The translations under genes and the position numbers were made by a program. From Nitrospirota bacterium (GTDB lineage Bacteria > Nitrospirota > Nitrospiria > Nitrospirales > Nitrospiraceae), in contig JAUXQT010000030.1 of NCBI GenBank assembly GCA_030682135.1, positions 1-64,000 on the forward strand: 64,000 nt of DNA. Direction: 5' to 3'. The notes beneath the pieces were generated by a model. The model worked only from the letters and a program-made list of their open reading frames with translations, did not search any database and was not told where the DNA came from. Positions 1 to 8,393 of the stretch are shown one piece after another (within the stretch, counting starts at the first letter, position 1; every line of letters begins with the position of its first letter).

Positions 1-80
1 GGCCAGAGCAAATACGCAAGAAAAGAAACGGTGGCCGCAAAATACAGGGCCATCGTCACCATGAAAAACATGGCGGCCAT
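1..80 (-). CDS. Cytochrome c assembly (CcsA/HemX-like) membrane protein, N-terminal fragment
   Basis: Reading leftward from an ATG at 80 gives about 26 residues (MAAMFFMVTMALYFAATVSF...), which form one hydrophobic membrane segment. The rest lies outside the window. A purine-rich site (gagggg) sits about 10 bases upstream of the ATG. The hydrophobic N-terminus with its Tyr-Phe core resembles the first helix of CcsA/HemX-type cytochrome c assembly proteins, which often lie beside hemA. The gene is divergent from the methylase at 143. The identification rests on one helix and is tentative. Confidence 0.45.
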   Translation of the reverse strand, partial: MAAMFFMVTMALYFAATVSFLAYLLW

Positions 81-142
81 AGAGTGCTATCCCCTCAACT
101 TTTCAGGACAAAAAGACACACATGAAACAAGGAATTATATCG

Positions 143-946
143 ATGGCGCAAGATGGGAGTCAACCAAACGATCGTAAGAAACAAGACAGAACCACCGCGT
201 TGCATTTCCCCGGCACCCTCTACATCGTCGGCACGCCAATTGGTCACCCAGACGACATCACGATTCGGGCTCTAGCTACGTTGCGCCGCGTCTCGATTAT
301 TGCGTCAGAAGATCCACGCATGACCCAGGCACTCCTGACCCATCACGGCATCACCGCTACGATCACGAGCTACGGCCCGCTCAATCGCCAGGAGAAAGTA
401 CAGCTCCTTCTGCATCGGCTCATGCAGGGGCATGATGTGGCCTTCGTCTCAGACAACGGCACCCCGGTGATCTACGACCCCGGCAGTCTGTTTGTGGCAA
501 CGGCCCATCGAGCAGGAATCCTGGTTAAAACGATCCCTGGCCCCTCCGTGATGACGGCAGCGACAGCCATCTCAGGGTTTTCTGGCGATGCAATCATTTT
601 TGAGGGGCGCCTGCCGTCATCAAGCCTGCGTCTCACAGCATTCCTCTCCAACCTTCGCGAAGAGCGCAGAACGCTCGCCTTCTATGTAGCCTCGGGAGCC
701 CTTAGAAAACTGCTAGGAAATCTGGTCAAAATCCTCCCCAATAGACAAGTTGCCATTGCGATAAATCTGACGACGCCCAAGGAGACTCTCATGCGCGGGA
801 GGCCTAACGATCTGATCGATCAGATCGGACAGGTATCGAAAGACTCGGCAGTAACGGTCGTGATTGAAGGGTACAGGGCAGGATCAAAATCGAAAAAGAT
901 GAGCAGAACAATACCCCGCACTACTCATCTTCGCGGCGGCGGATAA
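143..946 (+). CDS. RsmI-like 16S rRNA 2'-O-ribose methyltransferase (tetrapyrrole methylase fold)
   Basis: The family methylates the 2'-O of C1402 in 16S rRNA using S-adenosylmethionine. The fold is clear from the GTLYIVGTPIG strand-loop near residue 24, the SEDPR motif near 57, the SDNGTP loop near 104 and PGPSVMTA near 135. Length (267 aa) fits RsmI. Several hallmark residues differ from typical RsmI: GHPDD for GNLxD, EDPRMT for EDTRxT, and SDNGTP for SDAGTP. It may therefore be a divergent paralogue rather than the housekeeping enzyme. The ATG at 143 is preferred over the one at 122 because AAGGA lies 9 bases ahead of it. The last 26 bases overlap the convergent TusA gene. Confidence 0.75.
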   Translation: MAQDGSQPNDRKKQDRTTALHFPGTLYIVGTPIGHPDDITIRALATLRRVSIIASEDPRMTQALLTHHGITATITSYGPLNRQEKVQLLLHRLMQGHDVAFVSDNGTPVIYDPGSLFVATAHRAGILVKTIPGPSVMTAATAISGFSGDAIIFEGRLPSSSLRLTAFLSNLREERRTLAFYVASGALRKLLGNLVKILPNRQVAIAINLTTPKETLMRGRPNDLIDQIGQVSKDSAVTVVIEGYRAGSKSKKMSRTIPRTTHLRGGG

Positions 947-1223
947 GCACTCGAAATGATCCCTCGACGCGGTCCTGCGAGAGGACGCTATGCCCCTCAT
1001 TACTCACACTGCGAGGAACATTCTGAATCGGATCTCCATCATCCAACAAGACCGAAAGAATCTGTCCCTGCTCCATCGTTTCCAACTTCAACTTCGTCTT
1101 GACGAAGTTATAGGGGCAAATCACTCCTCGTAAATCCAACTCGGCATACGGCTGATCCGTCACAATCGTGTCTTTCTCTTCATCTCCAGCCACAAGTCGC
1201 TCCTTCGCATCTGTCCAAGCCAT
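921..1223 (-). CDS. TusA/SirA-family sulfur carrier protein
   Basis: TusA-like proteins carry persulfide sulfur on one Cys for tRNA thiolation, molybdenum cofactor work or sulfur metabolism. The core reads LDLRGVICPYNFVKTKLKLE, matching the TusA beta1-alpha1 segment. The usual CPxP is CPYN here, so the second Pro is lost and the Cys kept. The N-terminal 30 residues are an acidic extension. The ATG at 1223 (100 aa) is preferred over a TTG at 1247 because AAGAAG lies just upstream. The 3' end overlaps the convergent RsmI-like gene by 26 bases. Which sulfur pathway it serves cannot be told from its neighbours. Confidence 0.8.
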   Translation of the reverse strand: MAWTDAKERLVAGDEEKDTIVTDQPYAELDLRGVICPYNFVKTKLKLETMEQGQILSVLLDDGDPIQNVPRSVSNEGHSVLSQDRVEGSFRVLIRRREDE

Positions 1224-1306
1224 TCTTCTTGCGCGAGCCGGACGCAAATCCTAACAAGGATTCGGCAACCCCGCAAGCACTACGCTTCATGGCAGGCAAG
1301 GCAGAC

Positions 1307-1340
1307 AAAAAAAGAAGGGGCAGCGAAACGCTGCCCCTTC
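1307..1340 (-). terminator. Rho-independent terminator of the secreted-protein gene
   Basis: A near-perfect stem (GAAGGGGCAGCG / CGCTGCCCCTTC) with a small AAA-type loop is followed on the minus strand by a run of seven T. It lies 28 bases beyond the stop codon of the gene ending at 1368. Confidence 0.9.
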
Positions 1341-1367
1341 CCACAGAGTCACACAATGTATTGCGAC

Positions 1368-2108
1368 TTAGTTCAGACCCTTGACCAAGTTGGGCTTGGA
1401 ATAGTCCGTCCCGTAGTCAGATCTGTTCCCGCTTGCATTGCCCCATCCTGGCTGGGGTTCACATTGCCAGCAGGGAGCAGCACCGGTATATTCACCAACC
1501 GGGCTGGTGATACCGGAATCGATTTTCCCTGGCAACACTGCGCCACCGATACCACCGGTGGTGGAAGCGCTGGTCGTGTTAATTCCACGCTCGGTCCCGG
1601 GGTTCGGGCGCTGCCCGAGTCCGCCGAAACCGGCAAGGCGCTCATTGCCACGCATGACGGTGATCTCTCGGACGATCTTACGGCCAGTGCCGAATGGCTG
1701 CGCCGCACTCGTTTCCTCGAACGCCTGAATGGTCACATCGTCGCCAGTCTCAAGAATACGAATCTGGTCGAAGTTGGTTTTGTCATCAAAATACACCGTG
1801 CGGTAGTTCATGGCGCCGCCACCTGCACGACCCTCATCGTGAGAGCTTCCGCCGCCCTCAAGATGCATCTTCTTCGCCGGAAGATCGAGGCCAATTACTC
1901 GGCCATAGATCGTCTCGGCTTGTGACAAACGATCGAGGAAGCTGCTCCGATCGAACGTGGTCACGCGGGTGCTCGACCCCGACACATCGCCGACTCCTTC
2001 GCCCACGCCCAACCCTGATTGGTTAGATTGCAAGCGCTCCTGAGCGATTGACACACCCACGGAACCGACAAAAAGAATTGCCGTTCCTAGTGCCAACACT
2101 TTACGCAT
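1368..2108 (-). CDS. Secreted protein of unknown function
   Basis: The 246-residue product starts with a clear signal peptide (MRKVLALGTAILFVGSVGVSIAQ), so it is exported. I do not recognise the mature part. It has a Gly/Ser-rich stretch, then about 80 residues that look beta-rich with phrases such as RVIGLDLPAKKMHLEG and DDVTIQAFEE, similar in feel to small OB/DUF-type periplasmic domains. The tail is rich in Gly, Thr and Pro and low in complexity. Start choice is firm: AAGGAGG lies 8 bases before the ATG at 2108, and longer starts would bury the signal peptide. It is monocistronic with its own terminator. Confidence 0.75.
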   Translation of the reverse strand: MRKVLALGTAILFVGSVGVSIAQERLQSNQSGLGVGEGVGDVSGSSTRVTTFDRSSFLDRLSQAETIYGRVIGLDLPAKKMHLEGGGSSHDEGRAGGGAMNYRTVYFDDKTNFDQIRILETGDDVTIQAFEETSAAQPFGTGRKIVREITVMRGNERLAGFGGLGQRPNPGTERGINTTSASTTGGIGGAVLPGKIDSGITSPVGEYTGAAPCWQCEPQPGWGNASGNRSDYGTDYSKPNLVKGLN

Positions 2109-2340
2109 GTGCTGCCTCCTTGGTGAGATTAGAGAATGAAGTGAAATGACGGACAAACAAGATGGGACCAACATGATCAGGTTTATGCTGTTTCATCGCA
2201 ACTACGGCGCGGACTATAGGCCACCAATCCAGACATGTCAAGAGGCATAATCGTGAGTAATTTAGCATCGATTGAGACACTATAAAAGGATTGTCCTAGT
2301 AATAAAAACACTCAGGCTCCTGCACTGCTGCAACTCTATA

Positions 2341-2427
2341 TGGTGCCCAGAGGGAGGGTTGAACTCCCACTCTCTTACGAGAACCGGATTTTGAGTCCGG
2401 CGCGTCTGCCAGTTCCGCCATCCGGGC
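2341..2427 (-). tRNA. tRNA-Leu (anticodon CAA)
   Basis: On the minus strand the cloverleaf begins GCCCGGATGGCGGAACTGGC and ends with an encoded CCA. The anticodon stem CCGGA/TCCGG holds the loop CTCAAAA, giving anticodon CAA for UUG codons. The long variable arm (TTCTCGTAAGAGAG) is as expected for leucine tRNAs, and the T arm reads GGGAGTTCAACCCTCCC. The acceptor stem is 7 bp with one G-U pair. Confidence 0.95.
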
Positions 2428-2578
2428 ATAGACCATATATACAAGGAAAACGCCGCACATTCTTAACACGATGTCATCTGCGGGTCAATCAATCTCCCCT
2501 CTTTTCTTGCACATGAGTGCAATGCTAGACTGACGCCTCTACCCACTTCATACATATGTGCAGGAGGATCCTTAAATT

Positions 2579-2857
2579 ATGGCAGATGTTCAGTGCGTCA
2601 CATGCGGACAGGCAGGAGAAGCCATCACCGACACCCTCTTCATGGGAAAGCTCGAAACCGAGATCAAAGCCAAGGTCTGCAAGCCCTGCTGGAAAAAGTG
2701 GGAAGGCATGCGGGTCATGGTCATCAACGAGTACCAGGTCAACCTGGGTGACGAAAGCGGCAGAGAACTCGTCAAGAAACAGATGAAAGCGTTCCTGAAG
2801 CTTGGCGAACAAATTGACACCGCAAAAATCGATCAAAACTTTCGGCCGCAAGCCTAA
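2579..2857 (+). CDS. YggX-like Fe(2+)-trafficking / oxidative damage protection protein
   Basis: YggX proteins are about 90 residues long and help protect iron-sulfur proteins. The middle and C-terminal parts (KPCWKKWEGMRVMVINEYQV, then a helix with KKQMKAFL) match the YggX pattern W-x-W...LINEyxLN...M-x-xFL. Unlike E. coli YggX, the N-terminus carries two Cys pairs: CVTC near residue 6 and CKPC near residue 33. These suggest a bound metal such as zinc or iron, which is an inference. AGGAGG stands 11 bases before the ATG. It is a single gene between the tRNA and the BFN pair. Confidence 0.7.
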   Translation: MADVQCVTCGQAGEAITDTLFMGKLETEIKAKVCKPCWKKWEGMRVMVINEYQVNLGDESGRELVKKQMKAFLKLGEQIDTAKIDQNFRPQA

Positions 2858-3061
2858 GCCTCACGGCCACTCAGCAGGCTCCGGTGCCTTCCCTCTGTCC
2901 GTGCTGGCGAATTTCACCTGATTTTCTCCAGCGATCTCGCAGGCTTCGTTGACAGGCTTATTACAAAAATGCTAAGTTGCTCCCTTCTTGATCCTTCCAT
3001 GTGGACGATCAGCATCTCCTTGAGACCTTAATTAAAGGCGAGGAAGAGGAACGGGTTTGTC

Positions 3062-3517
3062 GTGATTACACAGATGCACATCAAGGGGTTAATGTTCGAC
3101 CCCTACAATAACGCCTATATCGTGGTACTACGCGACGAAGAACATTCCGACATGCTCCCCATTTGGGTCGGAAAATCAGAAGCCGGGGCAATCAGTATGG
3201 CGATGGAAAATGTCACGCCTCCCCGGCCAATGACGCACGACTTCATGAAGTCGTTTCTCGATGCCTATAATGCGAAAGTCATCAGCGTGGTCATTACGGA
3301 TCTGTCGGAACATACCTACTTTGCGAAGATCCACTTGATGTACGAAGACTCGGAATATACCGTAGACGCCAGACCCAGCGATGCGATTGCACTCGCCCTT
3401 CGGTCTAATGCGCCGGTATTTGCCAATGACACCGTTATTACGAAACAAAGCTCCGAGGAACTTGAACAGTGGCTGGAAAACCTTAAGCCGGAAGATTTCG
3501 GCAAACTGGACTCCTGA
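3062..3517 (+). CDS. BFN-domain protein (bifunctional nuclease family, DUF151), copy 1
   Basis: The family is small and named after a plant nuclease. In bacteria its role is poorly known. Key signatures are the LPIWVGKSEA segment near residue 30, PRPMTHDFMKS near 53 and VDARPSDAIALALR near 104, all hallmarks of the BFN domain. The start codon is GTG, with GAGGAAGAGGAA upstream. It is followed 16 bases later by a second BFN gene, a tandem duplication that probably forms a heteromeric pair. Both precede the rplM-rpsI ribosomal genes on the same strand, so they may share transcription with them. Confidence 0.85.
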   Translation: MITQMHIKGLMFDPYNNAYIVVLRDEEHSDMLPIWVGKSEAGAISMAMENVTPPRPMTHDFMKSFLDAYNAKVISVVITDLSEHTYFAKIHLMYEDSEYTVDARPSDAIALALRSNAPVFANDTVITKQSSEELEQWLENLKPEDFGKLDS

Positions 3518-3533
3518 TTCAAGGACACCCGAC

Positions 3534-4031
3534 ATGAGCACCATCAATCCACCCAAAGAGCAAAGCCTGATCGAATACCGGGTAGACCGCATTCTCGAGG
3601 AAGCCAATACCGACACCAGAATCGTCGTACTGGCAAGACAGGACGGCGCCCTCGACACATTCCCGATCTGGGTCGGGTCCGCGGAAGGCAATGCTATTAA
3701 ACTTGCCCTTGATGCCACAATCACCCCGCGCCCCATGAGCCATGATTTGATCAAGAGTTTCGCGGAACACTTGAGCGTCACGATTCAACGAGTCGTCATT
3801 GCCGACGTAAAAAGCAGCACCTATTATGCGACCGTCTATGTCGCCAACAAAGGCGTGGAGCGGATGATCGACGCCAGGCCCAGCGATGCGATTTCTCTGG
3901 CGTTGCGCGCTCATTGTCCGATCTATATCACCCAGGACGTATTGACCAGGCGGAGCACCACCAATCTCGACGCCTGGCTCGCAAAACTCGAATCGAAGAA
4001 TATCGGCACACCGGAAGTACAGGAAACCTGA
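3534..4031 (+). CDS. BFN-domain protein (bifunctional nuclease family, DUF151), copy 2
   Basis: This is a paralogue of the preceding gene: FPIWVGSAEGNAIKLALD, PRPMSHDLIKSF and IDARPSDAISLALR occupy the same positions. It has an extra 20-residue N-terminus (MSTINPPKEQSLIEYRVDRI) and ends with a short polar tail. The ATG at 3534 follows AAGGACAC. A longer reading frame runs upstream but only overlaps copy 1. Gap to copy 1 is 16 bases and to rplM 32 bases, consistent with one operon. Divergence between the copies suggests an old duplication with separated roles. Confidence 0.85.
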   Translation: MSTINPPKEQSLIEYRVDRILEEANTDTRIVVLARQDGALDTFPIWVGSAEGNAIKLALDATITPRPMSHDLIKSFAEHLSVTIQRVVIADVKSSTYYATVYVANKGVERMIDARPSDAISLALRAHCPIYITQDVLTRRSTTNLDAWLAKLESKNIGTPEVQET

Positions 4032-4063
4032 TTCACTCGTTAGCGAAGGAGCACGAACACACA

Positions 4064-4492
4064 ATGTTGACCTACCAACAAAAGCCCTTAGACGTACAGG
4101 AGAAGTGGTATCTTGTGGATGCAGAAGGGAAAACACTGGGCCGCCTGGCAGCCCGCGTGGCAGGAATGTTACGCGGTAAACACCGGCCGACCTTTACCCC
4201 CAATGTCGACATGGGCGACCATATCGTGATCATAAACGCCGAGAAGATCCACATGACCGGCGACAAGATGACCACGAAGCTCTATCGTCACCATACCGGG
4301 TTCCCGGGCGGACTCAAGACCGAATCGGCGCAGCATGTCTTCAGAAAAGACCCCACGATCATCTTGACCAAAGCGATCGAAGGCATGTTGCCGAAGACCC
4401 CGTTGGGAAATGGCATGGCCAAGAAACTCCGCGTCTATGTTGGATCCGTTCATCCGCACCAGGCCCAAGGACCGGAACCGATTACCCTGTAA
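4064..4492 (+). CDS. rplM: 50S ribosomal protein L13
   Basis: L13 is an early-assembly protein of the large ribosomal subunit that binds 23S rRNA. The 142-residue product has WYLVDAEGKTLGRLAARVA at residues 14-32, the GDHIVIINAEKI strand, YRHHTGFPGG, and the C-terminal GMLPKTPLGNGMAKKLRVY block followed by HPHQAQGPEP, all typical of bacterial L13. Length is standard. The start ATG at 4064 has GCGAAGGAGC upstream. It is coupled to rpsI 38 bases downstream, the usual bacterial order. Confidence 0.97.
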   Translation: MLTYQQKPLDVQEKWYLVDAEGKTLGRLAARVAGMLRGKHRPTFTPNVDMGDHIVIINAEKIHMTGDKMTTKLYRHHTGFPGGLKTESAQHVFRKDPTIILTKAIEGMLPKTPLGNGMAKKLRVYVGSVHPHQAQGPEPITL

Positions 4493-4530
4493 TCAATCAT
4501 CACCGAGAGTGAAGAAGGAGACGTTGTAGC

Positions 4531-4923
4531 ATGGCAGCAGTAACTCAATATGCAACCGGACGACGCAAGTGCGCAGTCGCCAGAGCCTGGGTCACCGGGA
4601 CGGCAGGCGACATTACGATCAATGATCAACCGATCGAGAAGGCATTCCCACGCCTGACCTTGCGGCAGATCATTCAGTTCCCGCTCGAAATCGGCGGGGT
4701 CGTCGGGCAATATTCGATAAAAGCCACGGTACATGGCGGCGGAGAAGTCGGACAAGCCGGCGCCCTCCGTCATGCAATCGCACGTGCATTGGTGGTGCTG
4801 AATCTCCCCCTCCGTACGCCTCTAAAGAAGGAAGGCTTGCTGACACGCGACTCGCGCGTCAAAGAGCGGAAGAAGTACGGACAGAAGGGCGCGAGAAAGA
4901 AGTTCCAGTACTCGAAGCGATAA
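4531..4923 (+). CDS. rpsI: 30S ribosomal protein S9
   Basis: S9 is a small-subunit protein whose basic tail reaches the P-site tRNA. The 130-residue sequence has [15 protein letters not shown] at the start, the [14 protein letters not shown] helix in the middle and ends with [24 protein letters not shown], the conserved extended tail with its final Lys-Arg. GAAGGAG lies ahead of the ATG. It is the last gene of the rplM operon, followed by a strong terminator. Confidence 0.97.
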   Translation: MAAVTQYATGRRKCAVARAWVTGTAGDITINDQPIEKAFPRLTLRQIIQFPLEIGGVVGQYSIKATVHGGGEVGQAGALRHAIARALVVLNLPLRTPLKKEGLLTRDSRVKERKKYGQKGARKKFQYSKR

Positions 4924-4942
4924 ACATCGGAGCCACAGTCAG

Positions 4943-4975
4943 AAAAAGGGAAGGCTCCATGCCTTCCCTTTTTTG
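4943..4975 (+). terminator. Rho-independent terminator after rpsI
   Basis: A 13-bp perfect stem (AAAAAGGGAAGGC / GCCTTCCCTTTTT) with a TCCAT loop lies 20 bases past the rpsI stop. The A/T-rich base gives a U-tract in either direction. Confidence 0.92.
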
Positions 4976-5005
4976 TGTCTATATGATGCGCCGTTGGTGA
5001 GGACA

Positions 5006-6079
5006 ATGGAAAAAATACGCGTTGCAATAGCAGGAGCCAGTGGATATGCCGGAGCGGAACTCGTCCGCCTGGCAGCTCTCCATCCGTATTTCGAGCTGCA
5101 CGCCGTCACATCGGAAAAATCCGCGGGAACCCCCGTGGCCTCCGTCTTCCCCAGTCTGGCAGGGCTCGTAACACTTTCATTTCAAGCGCTCTCACCCGAA
5201 GCCTTAGCCGATCAGGTCGACGCAGTCTTTTTAGCGCTTCCCCATACCAAGTCATTGGAGCCAGTCTCCGCCTGTCTTCAAACAGGCAAACTGGTGGTCG
5301 ACCTCAGCGCCGACTATCGACTGAAAGATTCAGCCGTCTATGAGCAATGGTATCGCACGCCGCATACCTATGCAGGCCTCCTGAAGGAGGCAGTCTACGG
5401 ACTTCCCGAATTACACCGAGCCGCCATCGCCAAAACTAAATTGGTGGCCTCTCCAGGCTGTTACCCGACTGCCGCTATTCTACAGTTGGCCCCACTCTTC
5501 GCCCACGACCTCGTGCAACCGAACACCGTGGTCATCGATGCGAAATCCGGCATTTCAGGTGCAGGGCGAAGCCCGGCTCTCCCCTATCATTTTCCGGAAG
5601 CCCATGAATCCCTGGAGCCCTACAAGATCGGGCAGCATCGACACATCCCGGAGATCGAGCAGGAACTTGGCAGATTACGTCAACGGGCCTCGTCGTCGGC
5701 GGGAGCAGGGACCACGCAGCCAATCGTGACATTTACTCCGCATCTCGTTCCGATGAACCGCGGTATCTTGAGCACCGCCTACTGCAAACTGAAGAGCCCG
5801 ATGGCACTGGACAACCTGCGCCTGTTGTATCGAGACTTTTATAAGGGTGAACGATTCGTCAGAGTCCAGGAGGACATCATGCCGAATCCTCGCTACATCA
5901 AAGGCTCCAACTATTGCGACATCGGCATCTATCTCGACTCCCGTTCAGGGTCAGTCATCACGGTAGCCGCGCTGGATAATCTCGTGAAGGGTGCCGCAGG
6001 CCAAGCCATTCAGGCGATGAATCTCATGTCGGGCTTCCCGGAGGAAACCGGATTAACGGCTCCCGCGGCCTACCCCTAA
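5006..6079 (+). CDS. argC: N-acetyl-gamma-glutamyl-phosphate reductase
   Basis: This is the third step of arginine synthesis: NADPH-dependent reduction of N-acetylglutamyl phosphate to the semialdehyde. The N-terminal Rossmann motif is GASGYAGAELVRL at residues 8-20. The catalytic Cys sits in ASPGCYPTAAIL near residue 150, and GISGAGR and PEAHESLEPYKIGQHRHIPEIE follow. The C-terminal NYCDIGIYLD and VVAALDNLVKGAAGQAIQ-type helix (VAALDNLVKGAAGQAIQAMN) are typical. The ATG at 5006 is favoured over an upstream frame start inside the rpsI terminator, and GTGAGGA precedes it. argJ follows after 29 bases. Confidence 0.95.
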   Translation: MEKIRVAIAGASGYAGAELVRLAALHPYFELHAVTSEKSAGTPVASVFPSLAGLVTLSFQALSPEALADQVDAVFLALPHTKSLEPVSACLQTGKLVVDLSADYRLKDSAVYEQWYRTPHTYAGLLKEAVYGLPELHRAAIAKTKLVASPGCYPTAAILQLAPLFAHDLVQPNTVVIDAKSGISGAGRSPALPYHFPEAHESLEPYKIGQHRHIPEIEQELGRLRQRASSSAGAGTTQPIVTFTPHLVPMNRGILSTAYCKLKSPMALDNLRLLYRDFYKGERFVRVQEDIMPNPRYIKGSNYCDIGIYLDSRSGSVITVAALDNLVKGAAGQAIQAMNLMSGFPEETGLTAPAAYP

Positions 6080-6108
6080 CTCATACAGACCGAAACGGGT
6101 CTTTCACC

Positions 6109-7335
6109 ATGACAACCAAAAAGACATCAACCGCATCTTCGAGACGTGGCATCACCGCACCACAAGGATTCCGTGCCGCCGGCATCCATTGCGGGATCAA
6201 GAAGCCAGGCCTACTCGATCTCGCGCTGGTCGTTTCAGAACAGAGCGGCCCCATTGCCGGTGTCTTCACGCTGAATCAAGTGGTCGCAGCGCCAGTCATC
6301 GTCGATCGCCTACATTTACGCAAAGGAGTCGGGCGAGCCATTCTTGTCAACAGCGGTAACGCGAACGCCTGTACCGGAGCCAAGGGGTTAGCTGCCGCAA
6401 AAAAAACTGCGACCCTGGTCGCAGGACACGTAGGAGTCCCCTCGCACCAGATCTTCGTCGGATCGACCGGCGTGATCGGCCGTGTCTTACCGCTCAATCG
6501 AATCGTGAAGGGAATCCCGAACCTATTCAGTCAGCTCAACGATCGTGGAGGCCCGGATGCCGCACGAGCAATTATGACGACTGATCTGCGCCCTAAATCG
6601 ATTGCCCTTCAAGACACCATCGGTGGTCGCTTGATTACCATCGGCGGGATGGCCAAGGGCTCTGGCATGATCCATCCCAATATGGCCACGATGCTGGGCT
6701 ATTTCACCACGGATGCCTCGATCACGAGGAGCGCTCTCCAACGAGCCCTCACGCTGGCGGCCAACGAGTCATTCAATTGCATCTCGGTCGATGGAGACAC
6801 GAGCACCAACGATACCGTCCTTTGCTTGGCGAACGGCATGGCGGAAAACCGCACCATCAAGGAAGGCACTCCCGCCTTTCGTCGGTTTCTGCAACTCCTG
6901 ACAGAAGCCTGCCAGGCGCTGGCGCTGGCGATCTGCCGCGACGGCGAGGGGGTCACCAAAGTCGTGAAGATTGAGGTAACCGGCGCAGCCACCGTGGCAC
7001 AAGCCAGGCAGGTTGCCCAAACCATTGCCACCTCAAACTTGGTAAAAACGGCTCTCTTTGGAGAGGATGCCAATTGGGGTCGTGTCATGGCCGCGATCGG
7101 CCGGGCTGGAGTTCCGATTATGCCCTCGAAACTGAATGTGTGGTTTGATGAGGTCCAGATGGTCCAGAGCGGAATGGGACTCGGACTCGTTGCCGAACGC
7201 CGCATTGCCAAGGTGTTCCGTCAGAAAGAATTTACGATTTCTGTGGGATTAGGCAACGGTCGTCACCGATCCCATATGTGGACGACCGACCTGTCGTTCG
7301 ATTATGTCCGTATTAACGCAAGCTATCGATCCTAG
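6109..7335 (+). CDS. argJ: Bifunctional ornithine acetyltransferase / N-acetylglutamate synthase
   Basis: ArgJ transfers the acetyl group from N-acetylornithine to glutamate, allowing the cyclic arginine pathway. The precursor cleaves itself before a Thr that becomes the nucleophile. The site is visible as KGSGMIHPNMATMLGYFTTD near residues 183-202, with cleavage between Ala and Thr. SGNANACTGAKG near residue 84, CISVDGDTSTNDT near 223, and NWGRVMAAIGRAG near 320 are further family marks. The C-terminus ends with SFDYVRINASYRS, as in other ArgJ proteins. It lies directly downstream of argC on the same strand. Confidence 0.96.
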   Translation: MTTKKTSTASSRRGITAPQGFRAAGIHCGIKKPGLLDLALVVSEQSGPIAGVFTLNQVVAAPVIVDRLHLRKGVGRAILVNSGNANACTGAKGLAAAKKTATLVAGHVGVPSHQIFVGSTGVIGRVLPLNRIVKGIPNLFSQLNDRGGPDAARAIMTTDLRPKSIALQDTIGGRLITIGGMAKGSGMIHPNMATMLGYFTTDASITRSALQRALTLAANESFNCISVDGDTSTNDTVLCLANGMAENRTIKEGTPAFRRFLQLLTEACQALALAICRDGEGVTKVVKIEVTGAATVAQARQVAQTIATSNLVKTALFGEDANWGRVMAAIGRAGVPIMPSKLNVWFDEVQMVQSGMGLGLVAERRIAKVFRQKEFTISVGLGNGRHRSHMWTTDLSFDYVRINASYRS

Positions 7336-7559
7336 GGCATAATTCCACCATGTCGTCTTGCAAACGCAACGTCATTATGCTAGCGTGCCAAGGCTTTAGT
7401 AGTCAGGAGACTGTCTCCTTCTCGCATAATTTCGTGCGTTGAGGAACCGTATCAAATTCATATCGGCGTCATGGACGTCGCTCGACTTGAGAATAAGGGG
7501 GCCAGTCCCCCTCATCTGCGTCAGCGGGTGCTCTGCAAGTCTTGAGGGGAGGTGAAGGC
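7336..7559 (+). promoter_or_regulatory. Leader region of the rpsB operon
   Basis: This gap of 224 bases ahead of rpsB holds a short GC hairpin at 7496-7512 (AGGGGG / CCCCCT) and then CTTGAGGGGAGGTGAAGGC, whose GGGGAGG is the rpsB ribosome-binding site. A long leader ahead of rpsB-tsf is common and sometimes mediates S2 feedback, but I cannot match this one to a known motif. Confidence 0.4.
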
Positions 7560-8333
7560 ATGGGAGTGGTTTCGATCAAGGAATTGCTGGAAGCGGGTGT
7601 CCATTTCGGACACCAGACGAATCGGTGGAACCCAAAGATGAAGAAGTTCCTCTTTGGCGAACGTAACGGCATCTACATCATCGACCTTCAGCAAACATTG
7701 GCTCGGATGGAGCAGGCCTATGCCTTCGTGCGCGACACCGTCGCCGCCGGCCAGTCGGTCCTGTTTGTCGGGACCAAGCGACAGGCTGCCGAGATCCTTC
7801 AAGAAGAAGCCCTGCGCGCCAACATGTTCTTCGTCAACCAACGTTGGCTCGGCGGAATGCTCACGAACTTCCAGACGATCCGGAAGAGCATCGACAAGAT
7901 GAAGAAGCTGGAGACCAAGCTCGCGGATCCCAGCCAATACGGCTTGAAGAAAAAAGAAATCATGAAGATGCAGAAAGAGATCGTCAAGCTTCAGAAGTAT
8001 CTGAGCGGCATCAAAGACATGCGCGGCGTCCCCGGAGCCGTCTTCGTGCTCGACACCCGCATCGAACACCTTGCCGTGCAGGAAGCCAAGCGGCTTGAGA
8101 TTCCGATGATCGCGATTCTGGACTCGAACTGCGATCCGGACCACATCACCTACCCGATCCCTGGAAACGACGACGCCATTCGTTCCATCAAGCTCATCAC
8201 GTCCCTTATTGCCAACGCCTGTATCGAAGGCGCCAACATTCGGGCACAACGCGAAGAGGCGGACTTTAAACCGGCACCTGTGGCTGGCGGCAAACCAGCA
8301 GCCATGAGCCTCGCAAGCACGCCGGCCTCATAA
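7560..8333 (+). CDS. rpsB: 30S ribosomal protein S2
   Basis: S2 is a late-assembling small-subunit protein. The 257-residue product begins [20 protein letters not shown] and continues [25 protein letters not shown], both diagnostic. [30 protein letters not shown], the long charged coiled-coil insert near residues 120-155, and [19 protein letters not shown] then [19 protein letters not shown] follow as expected. GGGGAGG is placed well for the ATG at 7560. It is the first gene of the rpsB-tsf-pyrH-frr-alr run. Confidence 0.97.
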   Translation: MGVVSIKELLEAGVHFGHQTNRWNPKMKKFLFGERNGIYIIDLQQTLARMEQAYAFVRDTVAAGQSVLFVGTKRQAAEILQEEALRANMFFVNQRWLGGMLTNFQTIRKSIDKMKKLETKLADPSQYGLKKKEIMKMQKEIVKLQKYLSGIKDMRGVPGAVFVLDTRIEHLAVQEAKRLEIPMIAILDSNCDPDHITYPIPGNDDAIRSIKLITSLIANACIEGANIRAQREEADFKPAPVAGGKPAAMSLASTPAS

Positions 8334-8393
8334 CGTCCGGCATGGCATAGGTCAACTACGGCACTCACTGTTTACTGAAAAGGACCGTCACGT

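Noticed and set aside
1356-2026. Open frames on the plus strand across the secreted-protein gene
   Set aside because: They lie opposite a gene with a signal peptide, ribosome-binding site and terminator, and have no family resemblance.
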